41,049 bases of DNA from an uncultured Bacteroidales bacterium (GCA_949289215.1 CASENC010000036.1:1-41049); one strand, 5' to 3'; shown: positions 7,247 to 16,727, counted from the first letter of the stretch. Notes: a model not told the origin generated them from the letters alone. Program-made: numbers and translations.

Positions 7247-7537
7247 ATGAAAACAATGACAATACTAAAAGACCGCACTAAAAATCTGTTGATTTTGTTA
7301 TTAGTAGCTATATACTTGCTTAACCCCGTAGACGTGATTCCGGATGTTGTTCCCGCAGGGGGATGGTTGGACGATGTACTCATTGTCTTGTGGGCAGTGT
7401 TTAAGATAACGGAGAATAATAACAAGGGTATTCGCTCTTTCTTAGAAATGGTACAAGGATTGCTAGCTGTAGGTGTGTTACTGGTGATTCTGTTTATGAC
7501 ACTTTGTATTTTGTTGATAATGTCGTTGATAAAATAG
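7247..7537 (+). CDS. DUF1232 (YkvA-like) small membrane protein
   Basis: The product has 96 residues with the DUF1232 signature YLLNPVDVIPDVVPAGGWLDDVLIVLWAV (about 24-52 in pattern; hallmark P-x-D-x-I-P-D and LDD), followed by a hydrophobic helix near the C-terminus (LLAVGVLLVILFMTLCILLIM). DUF1232 proteins are small membrane-associated proteins of unknown function. The ATG at 7247 is close to a second ATG three codons downstream; either could start it. It follows the AlbA_2 gene by 78 bases on the same strand and ends the gene content of the island. Confidence 0.85.
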   Translation: MKTMTILKDRTKNLLILLLVAIYLLNPVDVIPDVVPAGGWLDDVLIVLWAVFKITENNNKGIRSFLEMVQGLLAVGVLLVILFMTLCILLIMSLIK

Positions 7538-7700
7538 CCGATAAAAGAGATTTGTCGGCACCTATTATCAACAACCTCGATAAAAACACCGGTACGTCTC
7601 CATACGTTTCTTTAAAAAAAGGCTCAGTCCGAAAAATCCGCTGCCCCCCAAAACGGGGGGTGTTGTCGCTTTTGGCTACCCTTTAGCTACCCGGCAAAAC
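7538..7700. other. Non-coding island edge with hairpins and a spaced repeat
   Basis: No credible gene is present. A C6-AAAAC-G6 hairpin lies at 7644-7660. After it come two copies of GCTACCC (7675-7681 and 7686-7692) whose starts are 11 bases apart. Repeats one helical turn apart beside a tRNA 3' end recall the arm sites of tyrosine-recombinase elements, but no integrase gene is present, so this is only suggestive. Confidence 0.4.
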
Positions 7701-7739
7701 AAGAATGGCTGATAATCAAGTGATTAACAGCCATTCTTT
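7701..7739 (-). terminator. Terminator of tRNA-Leu
   Basis: AAGAATGGCTG and CAGCCATTCTT form an 11-bp stem. On the minus strand it follows the tRNA by a few bases and is trailed by a T-rich stretch (CTTGTTTTG). Confidence 0.75.
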
Positions 7740-7740
7740 G

Positions 7741-7824
7741 TACCCAGAGCCGGGATCGAACCGGCATGGAGGTGAATCCACTGGTGTTTGAGACCAGCGC
7801 GTCTACCAATTCCGCCATCTGGGC
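7741..7824 (-). tRNA. tRNA-Leu (anticodon CAA)
   Basis: The minus strand folds as a complete class II tRNA of 84 bases. The acceptor stem is GCCCAGA/TCTGGGT, the D-arm contains GGTAGAC, the anticodon stem CTGGT/ACCAG holds the loop CTCAAAC (anticodon CAA, reading UUG), a long variable arm (TGGATTCACCTCCA) follows, and the T-loop is GGTTCGATCCC. The 3' CCA is not encoded. Its 3' end faces the AT-rich island, the usual side for integration at tRNA genes. Confidence 0.96.
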
Positions 7825-7837
7825 TTATTTGCGAGTG

Positions 7838-7868
7838 CAAAGTTAGTGGTTTTTTGTGATATTGCAAA
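7838..7868 (-). promoter_or_regulatory. Promoter of tRNA-Leu
   Basis: On the minus strand TTTG (7865-7868), 19 bases, TAACTTTG (7838-7845), about 14 bases before the tRNA 5' end. Confidence 0.7.
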
Positions 7869-7934
7869 ATTTTATCGCATTAAAATTCGATTTTTTTCTA
7901 CAATTGCTGTTTTTGATGTTTTTAGCGCGCATTT

Positions 7935-7966
7935 TTTGCCTTGTTCGGCAATTTTGAGTACCTTTG
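7935..7966 (+). promoter_or_regulatory. Promoter of metK
   Basis: TTTG (7935-7938), 20 bases, TACCTTTG (7959-7966). The predicted start near 7973 gives a 5' leader of about 150 bases, long enough to hold the structured element at 7994-8111. Confidence 0.75.
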
Positions 7967-7993
7967 CCGGCTGAAAAATGGTTATTAATCTAT

Positions 7994-8111
7994 TGTGGAA
8001 AAATTTGGCTGCTTGCAACCACACAAAAAAATGCTAAAATCGCGATTCTTAACTTATTGAATTTCCCCTCAAAGTTCAACTTAGTGTAAAGTCGTTTAGC
8101 ATTTTTCCACA
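7994..8111 (+). promoter_or_regulatory. Structured 5' leader of metK, riboswitch-like
   Basis: The 3' arm TTTAGCATTTTTCCACA (8095-8111) is complementary to two separated upstream pieces: TGTGGAAAAA (7994-8003) and ATGCTAAA (8031-8038). The bases between (8007-8022) can form a hairpin TGG.TGC/GCA.CCA. The enclosed 8039-8094 can form a second stem-loop (TTGAA/TTCAA with ACT/AGT outside). The result is a closed multi-stem structure ending about 20 bases before the start codon of S-adenosylmethionine synthetase. metK leaders are known sites of SAM riboswitches, but I could not match this to a specific SAM class, so SAM sensing is inference. Confidence 0.6.
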
Positions 8112-8130
8112 GCAAAAAATGTTTGGAAAA

Positions 8131-9420
8131 ATGAATTACTTGTTTACGTCCGAATCAGTTTCGGAAGGCCACCCCGACAAAGTGGCCGACCAAATCAGTG
8201 ATGCCGTTCTCGACCAGTTTCTTGCCTACGACCCTGCGTCGAAGGTGGCTTGTGAAACGCTTGTGACTACCGGCCAGGTGGTTATAGCGGGTGAAGTGAA
8301 ATCGCGTGCTTACATCGACCTGATGGAAGTGACTCGCAGTGTAATCAACCGCATAGGTTACAACCGCAGCGAATACAAATTCGACGCAGACGCTTGCGGG
8401 GTGCTGTCGGCATTGCACGAGCAGTCGCAAGACATTAACCGTGGCGTGGAGCGTTCCATTCCCGAGGAACAGGGTGCCGGAGACCAAGGCATGATGTTCG
8501 GTTATGCCTGCAACGAGACCGACAATTATATGCCGTTGACACTCGACTTGTCGCACCTGATGCTGCGCGAACTTGCCGCAATAAGGCGCGAAGGAACCTT
8601 GATGCCCTATTTGCGCCCCGATGCCAAAAGCCAGGTTACGGTGGAATATGGCGAAGACCGCAAGCCGGTGCGTGTGCACACAATCGTCATCAGCACCCAG
8701 CACGACGAATTTATACTGCCGGCCGATGCTACACCCGAGGCGCAGGATGCCGCCGACCGCGCCATGCACGACCGCATACTGGCCGATGTGCGCAACATTT
8801 TGTTGCCGCGAGTGATGGCGAAGTTGCCCGAGCGGGTACGTGCATTGTTTGACGACCGGTTGATATTGCTGGTCAATCCCACCGGTAAATTTGTAATTGG
8901 CGGACCTCACGGCGATACGGGCTTGACGGGGCGTAAGATAATTGTTGATACTTATGGCGGACGCGGTGCCCACGGTGGCGGTGCATTCTCGGGCAAGGAC
9001 CCGTCAAAGGTCGATCGCTCGGCTGCATACGCCGTGCGCCACATTGCCAAGAATGCCGTTGCAGCCGGCATTGCCGACGAGATGCTGGTACAGGTGGCTT
9101 ATGCCATAGGTTGTGCCGAGCCGGTGAGCCTGTATGTGAGCACCTTCGGAACCAAGCACGTATCCATGACCGATGCCGAGATTGCCGAGCGATTCACTCG
9201 AATATTTGATTTGCGCCCAAGCTCGATAGTACGTGACCTGAAGTTGCTTAACCCGATGTATGAAGAAACGGCTGCCTACGGGCACGTGGGACGCGAGCCG
9301 CAAGTGGTGGAAAAACATTTCCATTCAAAATATGAAGGTGAAAAGACCATACAGGTGGAACTTTTCACATGGGAAAAACTTGATTACGTTGACCGGCTGA
9401 AAGCCGAATTCGGATTATAA
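8131..9420 (+). CDS. metK: S-adenosylmethionine synthetase
   Basis: This enzyme makes S-adenosylmethionine from methionine and ATP in the cytosol. All family hallmarks are present: [17 protein letters not shown] near the N-terminus, [16 protein letters not shown] (the ATP-binding GAGDQG hexapeptide), and [19 protein letters not shown] (the P-loop-like GGGAFSGKD). At 429 residues it has the length of the longer Bacteroidetes form. The ATG at 8131 ([10 protein letters not shown]) is preferred because homologues start there; an in-frame ATG at 8119 adds four residues. It is monocistronic, with its own promoter, a structured leader and a strong terminator. Confidence 0.97.
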   Translation: MNYLFTSESVSEGHPDKVADQISDAVLDQFLAYDPASKVACETLVTTGQVVIAGEVKSRAYIDLMEVTRSVINRIGYNRSEYKFDADACGVLSALHEQSQDINRGVERSIPEEQGAGDQGMMFGYACNETDNYMPLTLDLSHLMLRELAAIRREGTLMPYLRPDAKSQVTVEYGEDRKPVRVHTIVISTQHDEFILPADATPEAQDAADRAMHDRILADVRNILLPRVMAKLPERVRALFDDRLILLVNPTGKFVIGGPHGDTGLTGRKIIVDTYGGRGAHGGGAFSGKDPSKVDRSAAYAVRHIAKNAVAAGIADEMLVQVAYAIGCAEPVSLYVSTFGTKHVSMTDAEIAERFTRIFDLRPSSIVRDLKLLNPMYEETAAYGHVGREPQVVEKHFHSKYEGEKTIQVELFTWEKLDYVDRLKAEFGL

Positions 9421-9445
9421 CCGAAAATATCGCAGACAATATTAA

Positions 9446-9491
9446 TGGGGTTGCGCCAAAACTAAGAGAGGCGCAACCCCATAATTTTTTT
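9446..9491. terminator. Bidirectional terminator between metK and purT
   Basis: TGGGGTTGCGCC and GGCGCAACCCCA form a perfect 12-bp stem (9446-9481) followed by T7 at 9485-9491 on the plus strand. It sits between two convergent genes. Confidence 0.9.
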
Positions 9492-9507
9492 CAAACCATG
9501 AATGTCG

Positions 9508-10704
9508 TCAATCTTCGCGAGGAAGAAGGGTAACTTGCAGCTTGTTATAAGCCCGTTCGGCTTTGGCACGCGCTTCGTCAACGGTATCGGCGGTGGCAAG
9601 TATCACTGCCATGCGACGATGACCGCACACTTCGGGCTTACCGAATATGCGCATTTGCGTACCCGGCTCTTCAAGCACTTGTTCAATGCCATCCATTTCA
9701 AACCGGTTGGTATCGCCTTCGACAACGACTGCACGCGATGCCGACGGGCCATAGAACCGTATTTCGGGAACCGGCAACCCCAGCAACGCGCGAGCATGAA
9801 GTGCAAACTCGCTGAGGTCTTGCGAAATCATAGTCACCATGCCGGTATCATGCGGGCGCGGCGACACCTCACTGAATATCACGTCGTCGCCCTTGACAAA
9901 CATCTCCACGCCGAATATGCCATATCCACCCAATGCGTCGGTCACGCGGCGAGCCATTTCCTGTGCCTGTTGCTTGGCGGCATCGGTCATTGCCTGCGGC
10001 TGCCACGAATAACGGTAATCGCCATCGACTTGTATATGCCCTATAGGTTCGCAGAAACGAGTACCGCTGATGCTGCGCACTGTGAGCAACGTTATTTCAT
10101 AATCAAAGTCGATGAACCCCTCTACTATCACACGCCCCGCACCGGCACGACCGCCTTCCTGGGCCACCTGCCAGGCATGGTGGACATCACCGGCATCGCG
10201 TATCACACTTTGCCCATGCCCCGACGAGCTCATTACGGGCTTCACCACGCACGGAATACCTATGGCCGACACAGCGTCGCGGAATTCCTCCTCGGTCGAA
10301 GCAAAACGGTATGGCGAAGTCTTTATGCCAAGCTCCTCGGCTGCGAGCCGGCGTATTCCCTCGCGGTTCATCGTCAGCCATGCCGCACGTGCGGTAGGAG
10401 TCACATGGTAGCCTTCTTTCTCAAGTTCCACAAGCGTGGAGGTAGCTATCGCCTCGATTTCGGGGATGATGTGCTGAGGCTTCTCAAGCTCGATAATCTC
10501 GCGCAACTTTGCCCCGTCGAGCATATTGAACACATAGCTGCGATGAGCCACCTGCATGGCCGGAGCACCGGGATACTTATCACAGGCTATCACCTCGACG
10601 CCCATACGCATTAGCTCGATTGCCACTTCTTTGCCAAGTTCGCCGCTGCCAAGCAACAATGCCTTACGGGCAATCGGCGATAAAACTGTACCTATTCGTG
10701 TCAT
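9508..10704 (-). CDS. purT: Formate-dependent GAR transformylase (phosphoribosylglycinamide formyltransferase 2)
   Basis: PurT is an ATP-grasp enzyme that formylates glycinamide ribonucleotide with formate and ATP in purine synthesis. The 398-residue product matches the family in length and pattern: N-terminal [21 protein letters not shown] (nucleotide-binding loop), [21 protein letters not shown] (ATP-grasp loop), FGVEMFV and [14 protein letters not shown] (metal and ATP site), and C-terminal [14 protein letters not shown]. It starts 45 bases after the folK stop on the same strand, so the two are probably co-transcribed, pairing folate and purine one-carbon metabolism. Confidence 0.97.
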   Translation of the reverse strand: MTRIGTVLSPIARKALLLGSGELGKEVAIELMRMGVEVIACDKYPGAPAMQVAHRSYVFNMLDGAKLREIIELEKPQHIIPEIEAIATSTLVELEKEGYHVTPTARAAWLTMNREGIRRLAAEELGIKTSPYRFASTEEEFRDAVSAIGIPCVVKPVMSSSGHGQSVIRDAGDVHHAWQVAQEGGRAGAGRVIVEGFIDFDYEITLLTVRSISGTRFCEPIGHIQVDGDYRYSWQPQAMTDAAKQQAQEMARRVTDALGGYGIFGVEMFVKGDDVIFSEVSPRPHDTGMVTMISQDLSEFALHARALLGLPVPEIRFYGPSASRAVVVEGDTNRFEMDGIEQVLEEPGTQMRIFGKPEVCGHRRMAVILATADTVDEARAKAERAYNKLQVTLLPRED

Positions 10705-10749
10705 TGGAAAATTATTTTAGAGAGATTGTGCAAAATCATGCATACACAG

Positions 10750-11235
10750 CTACTTCACCTGCTGCCCTTCAGCCGTGAGGCGTTCAAGCATCTCGGCCGG
10801 AGTCAGGTTGGTGCGAGGGTGCGTCCATGCCGGTGCAAGCTCCTGCATGGGGATAATGTAGAAATCACGTTCGGCAAAGTGCGGGTGAGGCACTTTAAGT
10901 GTGGGTGAATCGATGGTCATACCATCGATGGCCACAATATCGATATCTATCAGCCGGTCACGATAAGACCCGTCGGCATTGCGGTGCGACACATGGCTTA
11001 TGGAACGCTCAACCTGTTGCAATTCGGCAAGCACGTCAAGCGGTCGGCGGTCGGTACGCAACACTATGCCCTCGTTGACAAATGTATTATCCGAGTTAAA
11101 CCCCCACGGTTCGCTTTCCACCGGGCGGCTGCATTGCACCGTGGTACCGAAAGTGCGGTTAATCATGCCCACCGCTCGCGAGATATTGCGCCGCCGGTCA
11201 CCCATATTGGAACCTATATTCAAGTAGTAATTCAT
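10750..11235 (-). CDS. folK: 2-amino-4-hydroxy-6-hydroxymethyldihydropteridine pyrophosphokinase
   Basis: HPPK transfers pyrophosphate from ATP to 6-hydroxymethyl-7,8-dihydropterin in folate synthesis. The 161-residue product opens with YLNIGSNMGDRRRNI (family N-terminus), has the pterin-binding EPWGF stretch, and carries the signature R-L-I-D-I-D-I-V (Asp residues for Mg and ATP), then VPHPHFAERDF. Length and motif order are typical. It is the first gene after the infB terminator, in the same direction, and precedes purT. No strong promoter is visible in the 70-base gap, so read-through from infB may contribute. Confidence 0.96.
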   Translation of the reverse strand: MNYYLNIGSNMGDRRRNISRAVGMINRTFGTTVQCSRPVESEPWGFNSDNTFVNEGIVLRTDRRPLDVLAELQQVERSISHVSHRNADGSYRDRLIDIDIVAIDGMTIDSPTLKVPHPHFAERDFYIIPMQELAPAWTHPRTNLTPAEMLERLTAEGQQVK

Positions 11236-11255
11236 TTATAATATAAAAAATGACT

Positions 11256-11283
11256 GGCGGTGCAGAAACAGTGTCGCACCGCC
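11256..11283 (-). terminator. Terminator after infB
   Basis: GGCGGTGC and GCACCGCC form an 8-bp stem with a 12-base loop; on the minus strand ATTTTTTAT follows directly. It separates infB from folK. Confidence 0.8.
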
Positions 11284-11307
11284 ATCGCCATTTTACCATT
11301 AAACAGT

Positions 11308-14166
11308 TTATAGAGTTTTCTTCACTTCCACTTCTTCAAACGACTCGATGAAGTCGCCTACCTTTATGTCGTTGTATCCTGCAACGCTCAAACCGCAATC
11401 GAAGCCCGAAGTCACTTCCTTCACATCATCCTTGAATCGCTTGAGCGAACCAAGGTCGCCGGTATAAATTACTATACCATCGCGAATCAAGCGCACCTTG
11501 CAATTGCGTTTCACCTTGCCCTCGCGCACAATCGCGCCGGCAATGGTGCCCACCTTCGAGATGTGGTAGGTCTGCAACACTTCGGCCGATCCGAGAATCT
11601 CTTCCTTGATCTCGGGCGAGAGCATACCTTCCATGGCATCCTTCACCTCCTCGATGGCCTTGTATATAATCGAATACAGGCGAATGTCAACACCATCACG
11701 CTCGGCAAGGCGTCGGGCTGCAAGCGACGGGCGCACCTGGAAACCTATGATAAAGGCATCGGAAGCGGCAGCCAGCGTCACATCGCTCTCGGAAATAGCA
11801 CCCACGGCCTTGTGGATTACGTTCACCTGCACTTCGGGAGTTGACAGCTTTATAAGCGAGTCGCTCAACGCCTCGATTGAGCCGTCCACGTCACCCTTAA
11901 CTATGATATTCAGCTCGTTGAAGCTGCCCAAAGCCTTGCGGCGACCTATGTCTTCGAGTGTCACACGCTTCTGTGTGCGCAAGCCCAATTCACGTTGCAA
12001 CTGTTCACGCTTGCTTGCTATTTCGCGTGCTTCCTGGTCGGTATCCATGACAATGAATTTGTCGCCTGCGGTAGGCGCACCGTTCAACCCGAGTATCAAT
12101 GCCGGTTCCGACGGACCTGCCTCGGTGATGCGCTGGTTGCGCTCGTTGAACATTGCCTTCACCTTACCATAATGCGTACCGGCAAGCAATATGTCGCCTA
12201 TCTTCAATGTACCATTCTGCACAAGCACCGTGGCCACATATCCGCGCCCCTTGTCGAGCGACGACTCGATAATGGAACCCACAGCACGGCGTTTAGGATT
12301 GGCTTTCAGTTCAAGCATTTCGGCTTCGAGCAATACCTTATCGAGCAACTCGGTAACGCCAATGCCTTTTTTGGCCGAAATATCCTGCGACTGGTATTTG
12401 CCGCCCCATTCCTCCACAAGGTAGTTCATGTTGGCCAGTTCCTCCTTGATTTTCTCGGGATTTGCGGCAGGCTTGTCTATTTTGTTGATGGCAAATATTA
12501 TTGGAACGCCGGCAGCCGATGCATGATTGATTGCCTCAACCGTCTGAGGCATCACATTGTCATCGGCAGCAACGATGATGATTACAATATCGGTAATCTT
12601 GGCACCACGGGCACGCATCGCGGTAAAGGCTTCGTGTCCCGGAGTGTCGAGGAATGTGATATGCTGGCCGTTTTTCAACTTCACGTTATAAGCACCTATG
12701 TGCTGCGTGATACCGCCCGCTTCGCCTGCAATAACATTGGCGTTGCGGATGTAGTCGAGCAACGAAGTCTTACCATGATCGACGTGTCCCATTACTGTTA
12801 CCACCGGCGGACGCGGAACCAGGTCTTCGGGCTTGTCTTCCTCGTCATCATGGCTGTGAATTGCCTCCGAAACCTCGGCACTCACATACTCGGTCTTAAA
12901 TCCGAATTCATCGGCAACAATATTAATTGTTTCGGCATCAAGACGCTGGTTGATAGAAACCATCACACCAAGGCTCATGCAAGTACCTATAACCTTGTTA
13001 ACAGGCACGTTCATCATCACGGCAAGGTCGTTGGCCGTCACAAACTCGGTCAGTTTCAACGTCTTTTCTTCCCTTGCTTCGAGTTCGGCGGCTTCGCGTT
13101 CGCGTTCTTCAACGGCTTCACGCTTCTCTTTACGCCATTTGGCCGATTTCTTAGGAGCTTTTGCCGTAAGGCGGGCAAGGGTTTCCTTCACCTGCTTCTG
13201 AACATCTTCGTCGCTTATCTCGGCCTTAAACGGACGCTTGTTTTTGCGGTTTTTACGATTCTTGCCGCCTGCATCGTCGGTTTGCGCCGCAGCCTGTCCG
13301 CCGCCCTTCCCTTGCTTGGGCTGAGAAGCTATTTGATTGACACTCTTTTCAATGTCAACTTTTTCCTTGCCTATGCGTTTGCGCTTCTTGCGGTCGCCTT
13401 GTGTATTTTCACCCGTCGTCGAACCACTGTGTGCAGCCGCTTCCTGGCGCGACTTTTCTTGCCGTTCACGACGCTTTTCTTCTTTTGATTTCTTTTTCGG
13501 TCGCGTTTGCGAATTTATTGCCGACAAGTCGATTTTACCTATTACTTTCGGCTGATTCTTCAGCACGGGAGTACCCAAAGTGAAGATTTCATCCTCACCA
13601 TGTTTGGGCAATTCTGCTTCTTGTTCATTGTTACCGTTGTCCATTGCGGTTCCTGCTTCGTCTTGTTGTGCCTTGTCAGGCTGCGGTTCGGCAACTTCGG
13701 GTTGCTCGGCCTCGGTCTGTTTTACGGCGGTATTGTCTGCTTTTTGTTCTTGTATTTCGGTCACTTCCTCATGCTGCTGTTCTTGCTTGCCGACAGGTTC
13801 CTCGGGCTTTGCCTCAGGCTCGGGTTCTACCTTTGGCGCAGGTTTGGGCTTTCCCGCTTGCGACAAGTCGATTTTCCCCACCACCTTCGGTGTGGGTATC
13901 TGCGATTGGGTGGAAATGAAATCTTCACCTTTGCGCTGCCGTTCCGGCTTTGAACGCTCCTGACGACGCTCGCTGATGAAATTTTCCGATTTTATGCGTT
14001 GATCCTTGTCGGTACGGAACGCATCGAGCAGCATCTTGTAGTGTTCGTCCGATATACGGGCGTTGGGATTAGATTCCACTGTAATGTTTTTCTTGCTCAG
14101 GAACTCTATTATGGTTTGAGTTCCCACATTCAAGTCTTTTGCTACTTTGCTTATCTTTACGGGCAT
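11308..14166 (-). CDS. infB: Translation initiation factor IF-2
   Basis: IF-2 is the GTPase that places initiator tRNA on the 30S subunit and promotes subunit joining. Residues 1-50 form the IF2_N fold ([16 protein letters not shown]). About 60-370 is a low-complexity charged linker rich in E, Q, K and P. The G domain begins near 455 with G1 GHVDHGKTS (460-468), followed by DTPGHEAF (G3) and NKIDK (G4). The IF2 beta-barrel and C-terminal domains complete the 952 residues. It is the last gene of the rimP-nusA-infB unit, with 110 bases between it and nusA that contain no gene. Confidence 0.98.
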   Translation of the reverse strand: MPVKISKVAKDLNVGTQTIIEFLSKKNITVESNPNARISDEHYKMLLDAFRTDKDQRIKSENFISERRQERSKPERQRKGEDFISTQSQIPTPKVVGKIDLSQAGKPKPAPKVEPEPEAKPEEPVGKQEQQHEEVTEIQEQKADNTAVKQTEAEQPEVAEPQPDKAQQDEAGTAMDNGNNEQEAELPKHGEDEIFTLGTPVLKNQPKVIGKIDLSAINSQTRPKKKSKEEKRRERQEKSRQEAAAHSGSTTGENTQGDRKKRKRIGKEKVDIEKSVNQIASQPKQGKGGGQAAAQTDDAGGKNRKNRKNKRPFKAEISDEDVQKQVKETLARLTAKAPKKSAKWRKEKREAVEEREREAAELEAREEKTLKLTEFVTANDLAVMMNVPVNKVIGTCMSLGVMVSINQRLDAETINIVADEFGFKTEYVSAEVSEAIHSHDDEEDKPEDLVPRPPVVTVMGHVDHGKTSLLDYIRNANVIAGEAGGITQHIGAYNVKLKNGQHITFLDTPGHEAFTAMRARGAKITDIVIIIVAADDNVMPQTVEAINHASAAGVPIIFAINKIDKPAANPEKIKEELANMNYLVEEWGGKYQSQDISAKKGIGVTELLDKVLLEAEMLELKANPKRRAVGSIIESSLDKGRGYVATVLVQNGTLKIGDILLAGTHYGKVKAMFNERNQRITEAGPSEPALILGLNGAPTAGDKFIVMDTDQEAREIASKREQLQRELGLRTQKRVTLEDIGRRKALGSFNELNIIVKGDVDGSIEALSDSLIKLSTPEVQVNVIHKAVGAISESDVTLAAASDAFIIGFQVRPSLAARRLAERDGVDIRLYSIIYKAIEEVKDAMEGMLSPEIKEEILGSAEVLQTYHISKVGTIAGAIVREGKVKRNCKVRLIRDGIVIYTGDLGSLKRFKDDVKEVTSGFDCGLSVAGYNDIKVGDFIESFEEVEVKKTL

Positions 14167-14277
14167 ATATGATTATTAAAACTCTTATACAATAACGTTG
14201 GCGCATTGATGTTCCCAATCGGGTGGAAGAGTAGCCGGACTCATTTACCCGGCCAAGCGGCACAAGGAATATCGGGC

Positions 14278-15540
14278 TTAGTTCTCAAACTCGGCCTTGA
14301 GCACCTTGATTACGTTGTCAACCGTGTCTTCTTCAAGGTCGGCCTTCTCGATAAGCTCTTCACGCGGTGTGTTAAGCACAGCTTTTGCAGTGGCACACCC
14401 CATGTCTTTCAGGGCCTCGATTACCCACGAGTCGATTTCGTCCTTGAATTCATCAAGGTATATGTCTTCCTCGTTATCTTCAAGGTCACGGTAAACATCT
14501 ATTTCATAACCCGTGAGCATGGTTGCCAGACGAATGTTCAAGCCGCCCTTGCCTATGGCAAGAGAAACCTCCTCGGGCTTAAGGAACACCTCAGCGTGCT
14601 TATTCTCCTCATCGATACGAATCGATGAAATCTTGGCCGGGCTCAACGCGCGCTGTATAAACAGCGACGGGTTGCTTGTGTAGTTTATAACGTCGATATT
14701 CTCGTTGCGCAATTCACGCACAATACCGTGTATGCGGGCACCTTTCACACCCACACAGGCTCCCACGGGGTCGATACGGTCGTCATACGATTCAACCGCA
14801 ATCTTGGCACGCTCGCCCGGAATGCGGGCAATGGCGCGTATCAATATAAGCCCATCGTGGATTTCAGGCACTTCAAGCTCAAAAAGGCGGCGCAGGAATG
14901 TGTCGCTGGTACGCGAAACTGTGATTTTGGGATTGTTGTTCTTATTGTCAACATTGTAAATCACAGCCTTCACGGTATCGCCCTTGCGGTAGTAATCGGT
15001 GGGTATTTGCTGGTCTTTCGGCAACAGCAATTCGTTTTTGTCTTCGTCAAGAAGCAGTATTTCCTTTTTCCACAACTGGTAAACCTCGCCCGTCACCAGT
15101 TCACCTTCCATTTCCTTGAACTTGGTGTAAATGGCATCCTTCTGCAAATCAAGGATTTTGCTGGCAAGCGTCTGGCGCAGATTGAGGATTGCACGGCGGC
15201 CAAACTTGGCAAAGTCGATTTTCTTGGTATGTTCCTCACCCACTTCACAGTCGGGGTCGGGATTATCGACATCGTTACGGGCATCGCTCAGGCTTATCTG
15301 CCTTATGGGATCCTCGACTTTCCCATCGGGAACAATTTCGAGGTTCTGGTATATTTCGCAGTCGCCTTTGTCGGGGTTCATGATTACGTCAAAGTTCTCG
15401 TCGCTGCCAAACATCTTGGCAATGACGCTGCGGAACGACTCTTCCAAGACGCTGATCATTGTGGTTTTGTCGATGTTACGCAACTCCTTAAACTCCGAGA
15501 AGCGATCCACCATGTCGATTGATTCATCTTTCTTTGCCAT
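14278..15540 (-). CDS. nusA: Transcription termination/antitermination factor NusA
   Basis: NusA binds RNA polymerase and nascent RNA and modulates pausing, termination and antitermination. The 420-residue product has the NusA N-terminal domain (about 1-130), an S1 domain (GEVYQLWKKEILLL..., about 150-210) and tandem KH domains (about 230-350) with VGACVGVKGARIHGIVREL and LAIGKGGLNIRLAT, the GxxG loops. A short C-terminal helical domain follows (ALKDMGCATAKAVLNTPREELIEKADLEE in pattern). It lies between rimP, 23 bases upstream, and infB, the conserved order in bacteria. Confidence 0.98.
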   Translation of the reverse strand: MAKKDESIDMVDRFSEFKELRNIDKTTMISVLEESFRSVIAKMFGSDENFDVIMNPDKGDCEIYQNLEIVPDGKVEDPIRQISLSDARNDVDNPDPDCEVGEEHTKKIDFAKFGRRAILNLRQTLASKILDLQKDAIYTKFKEMEGELVTGEVYQLWKKEILLLDEDKNELLLPKDQQIPTDYYRKGDTVKAVIYNVDNKNNNPKITVSRTSDTFLRRLFELEVPEIHDGLILIRAIARIPGERAKIAVESYDDRIDPVGACVGVKGARIHGIVRELRNENIDVINYTSNPSLFIQRALSPAKISSIRIDEENKHAEVFLKPEEVSLAIGKGGLNIRLATMLTGYEIDVYRDLEDNEEDIYLDEFKDEIDSWVIEALKDMGCATAKAVLNTPREELIEKADLEEDTVDNVIKVLKAEFEN

Positions 15541-15563
15541 ACTATATATTCTGTGTGTATATA

Positions 15564-16028
15564 TTAATCTATGATATTTTTTGTGTATTTAACCTCTCCG
15601 TAACCGAATGTTTCATCTTCTTCAACCACCACAGGCCGCTTGGCTCCCTCGGGTTTCACTTTTTTTGACATGGTAATTGTGAACCCCTCATCGGTGGCCG
15701 ACTTCAGTGTGCCGTGCAATTTGCGCCCGTCGCACGTGAGCACTTCCACCGGATTGCCGCAATTTTTCACATATTGCGCCACCACCTTGAAGGGCGACGT
15801 AAGTCCCGCCGACCCCACTTCAAGTTCGTAATCCTCCTTGTCGCGGTCGAAATTTGCCTCGATTACATTGTTTATCTCAACGCAGTCGTCTATGGTGATG
15901 TTGCCGCTGTGGCGTTCTATCTCCACCACAATGCGATTGTCGGCCGAGATTTCGGTCGAAACCAAAAACATATCACTGCCTGCAAGCGCATCGGCAACCA
16001 CTTTTTCCAAGGCGTTCTTGTCGATCAT
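15564..16028 (-). CDS. rimP: Ribosome maturation factor RimP
   Basis: RimP assists maturation of the 30S ribosomal subunit. The 154-residue product shows the family pattern: an N-terminal alpha/beta domain with VVEIERHSGNITIDDCVEIN, the conserved YELEVGSAGLTSPF stretch (family Y-x-L-E-V-S-S-P-G-L-x-x-P-L), and a C-terminal Sm-like barrel. Here SAGL replaces the common SPGL, as in other Bacteroidetes. It is the first gene of the minus-strand rimP-nusA-infB unit, with a promoter at 16101-16132. Confidence 0.95.
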   Translation of the reverse strand: MIDKNALEKVVADALAGSDMFLVSTEISADNRIVVEIERHSGNITIDDCVEINNVIEANFDRDKEDYELEVGSAGLTSPFKVVAQYVKNCGNPVEVLTCDGRKLHGTLKSATDEGFTITMSKKVKPEGAKRPVVVEEDETFGYGEVKYTKNIID

Positions 16029-16100
16029 ACTAAATTATAATAATTTAAAAAAATGAGGGAGCCGCCTGCCCCCTCCACTTGACTTTTCAGTTTCTGTGTG

Positions 16101-16132
16101 CAAATATACTCATTTGCCACCGTATTTACAAT
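16101..16132 (-). promoter_or_regulatory. Promoter of rimP-nusA-infB
   Basis: On the minus strand ATTG (16129-16132), 20 bases, TATATTTG (16101-16108). The ~65-base leader holds GAGGG/CCCTC, a short stem followed by seven T at about 16046-16052, which could act as a weak attenuator; that part is speculative. Confidence 0.55.
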
Positions 16133-16296
16133 AATATTTAATTATAAAGCAATGCAGCACATCGTTATATATAATTATTTATAAAAGTTTAACTTTATTT
16201 ACCTCTCGATACGACACTTGGGCAAGCTCCTGCAGGCACACATTGCCGATTGCTTATTTTTAACTCTGTTTCACATATCGACTTGCGTAAATTAAT

Positions 16297-16304
16297 TAAA
16301 TTTG
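16297..16304 (+). promoter_or_regulatory. Predicted -7 element of the receiver gene
   Basis: TAAATTTG matches TAnnTTTG and lies about 55 bases before the ATG at 16359. The -33 element is not convincing. Confidence 0.45.
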
Positions 16305-16358
16305 CAATATTTATTACAACAAAACAAACAAAATAATCCCTCTAAATGTAATAGAGCT

Positions 16359-16727
16359 ATGCCTAAACCAACAATTTTAGTAGCAGAAGACAACGACAGC
16401 AATTTCTTGCTGGTAAACGCAATTTTAAAAAAATATGCCAACATCGTGCGAGCCGTAAACGGGATGGAAGCCGTAAATGTCGTAAAAAATGGCAACACCG
16501 ACCTCATCTTAATGGACATAAGAATGCCTATCATGGACGGGCTTGAGGCCACAATGGAAATACGTAAAATAAACCCCGACATCCCTATCGTTGCCTTGAC
16601 GGCAAATGCATTTGACAGCGACCGCGAACGTGCGCTTGCCGCCGGCTGCAACGATTTCATCGCCAAGCCTATCAGGAAAAGCGACCTGCTCGACCTTGTG
16701 CAAAAATGGACCGGAACGGAGTTTTGA
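16359..16727 (+). CDS. Single-domain response regulator (CheY-like receiver)
   Basis: The 122 residues consist of one receiver domain and nothing else. The phosphorylation apparatus is intact: acidic E10-D11, phospho-acceptor D53 in LILMDIRMPIMDG, T81 in ALTANAF and K103 in IAKPIR. The sequence resembles receivers cut out of hybrid kinases of the BarA/ArcB kind rather than transcription factors, so it probably works as a phosphorelay intermediate or a protein-interaction switch. I chose the ATG at 16359 (MPKPTILVAEDN) since the fold starts there; the longer frame adds an AT-rich, Gln/Asn-rich leader. No kinase is adjacent; the nearest kinase-like gene in the window (34845-36254) is itself degenerate. 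Confidence 0.92.
   Translation: MPKPTILVAEDNDSNFLLVNAILKKYANIVRAVNGMEAVNVVKNGNTDLILMDIRMPIMDGLEATMEIRKINPDIPIVALTANAFDSDRERALAAGCNDFIAKPIRKSDLLDLVQKWTGTEF

Noticed and set aside
7504-7686. Plus-strand 60-codon frame after the DUF1232 gene
   Set aside because: It starts inside the DUF1232 gene in another frame and runs through the C6/G6 hairpin; the sequence is not protein-like.
7741-7824. Duplicate of the tRNA-Leu 3' end as an attachment site elsewhere in the island
   Set aside because: Looked for the T-arm and acceptor sequence in 2600-7700 and saw no second copy.
8155-8973. Minus-strand 272-codon frame opposite metK
   Set aside because: Shadow of metK; no motif.
9502-10614. Plus-strand frame of 370 codons opposite purT
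   Set aside because: Antisense shadow of a clear PurT gene; rich in His, Arg and Cys in a way typical of shadow frames.
11995-13488. Long plus-strand frame (497 codons) opposite infB
   Set aside because: It lies wholly antisense to the well-matched IF-2 gene, has no recognisable domain and has the composition of a shadow frame.
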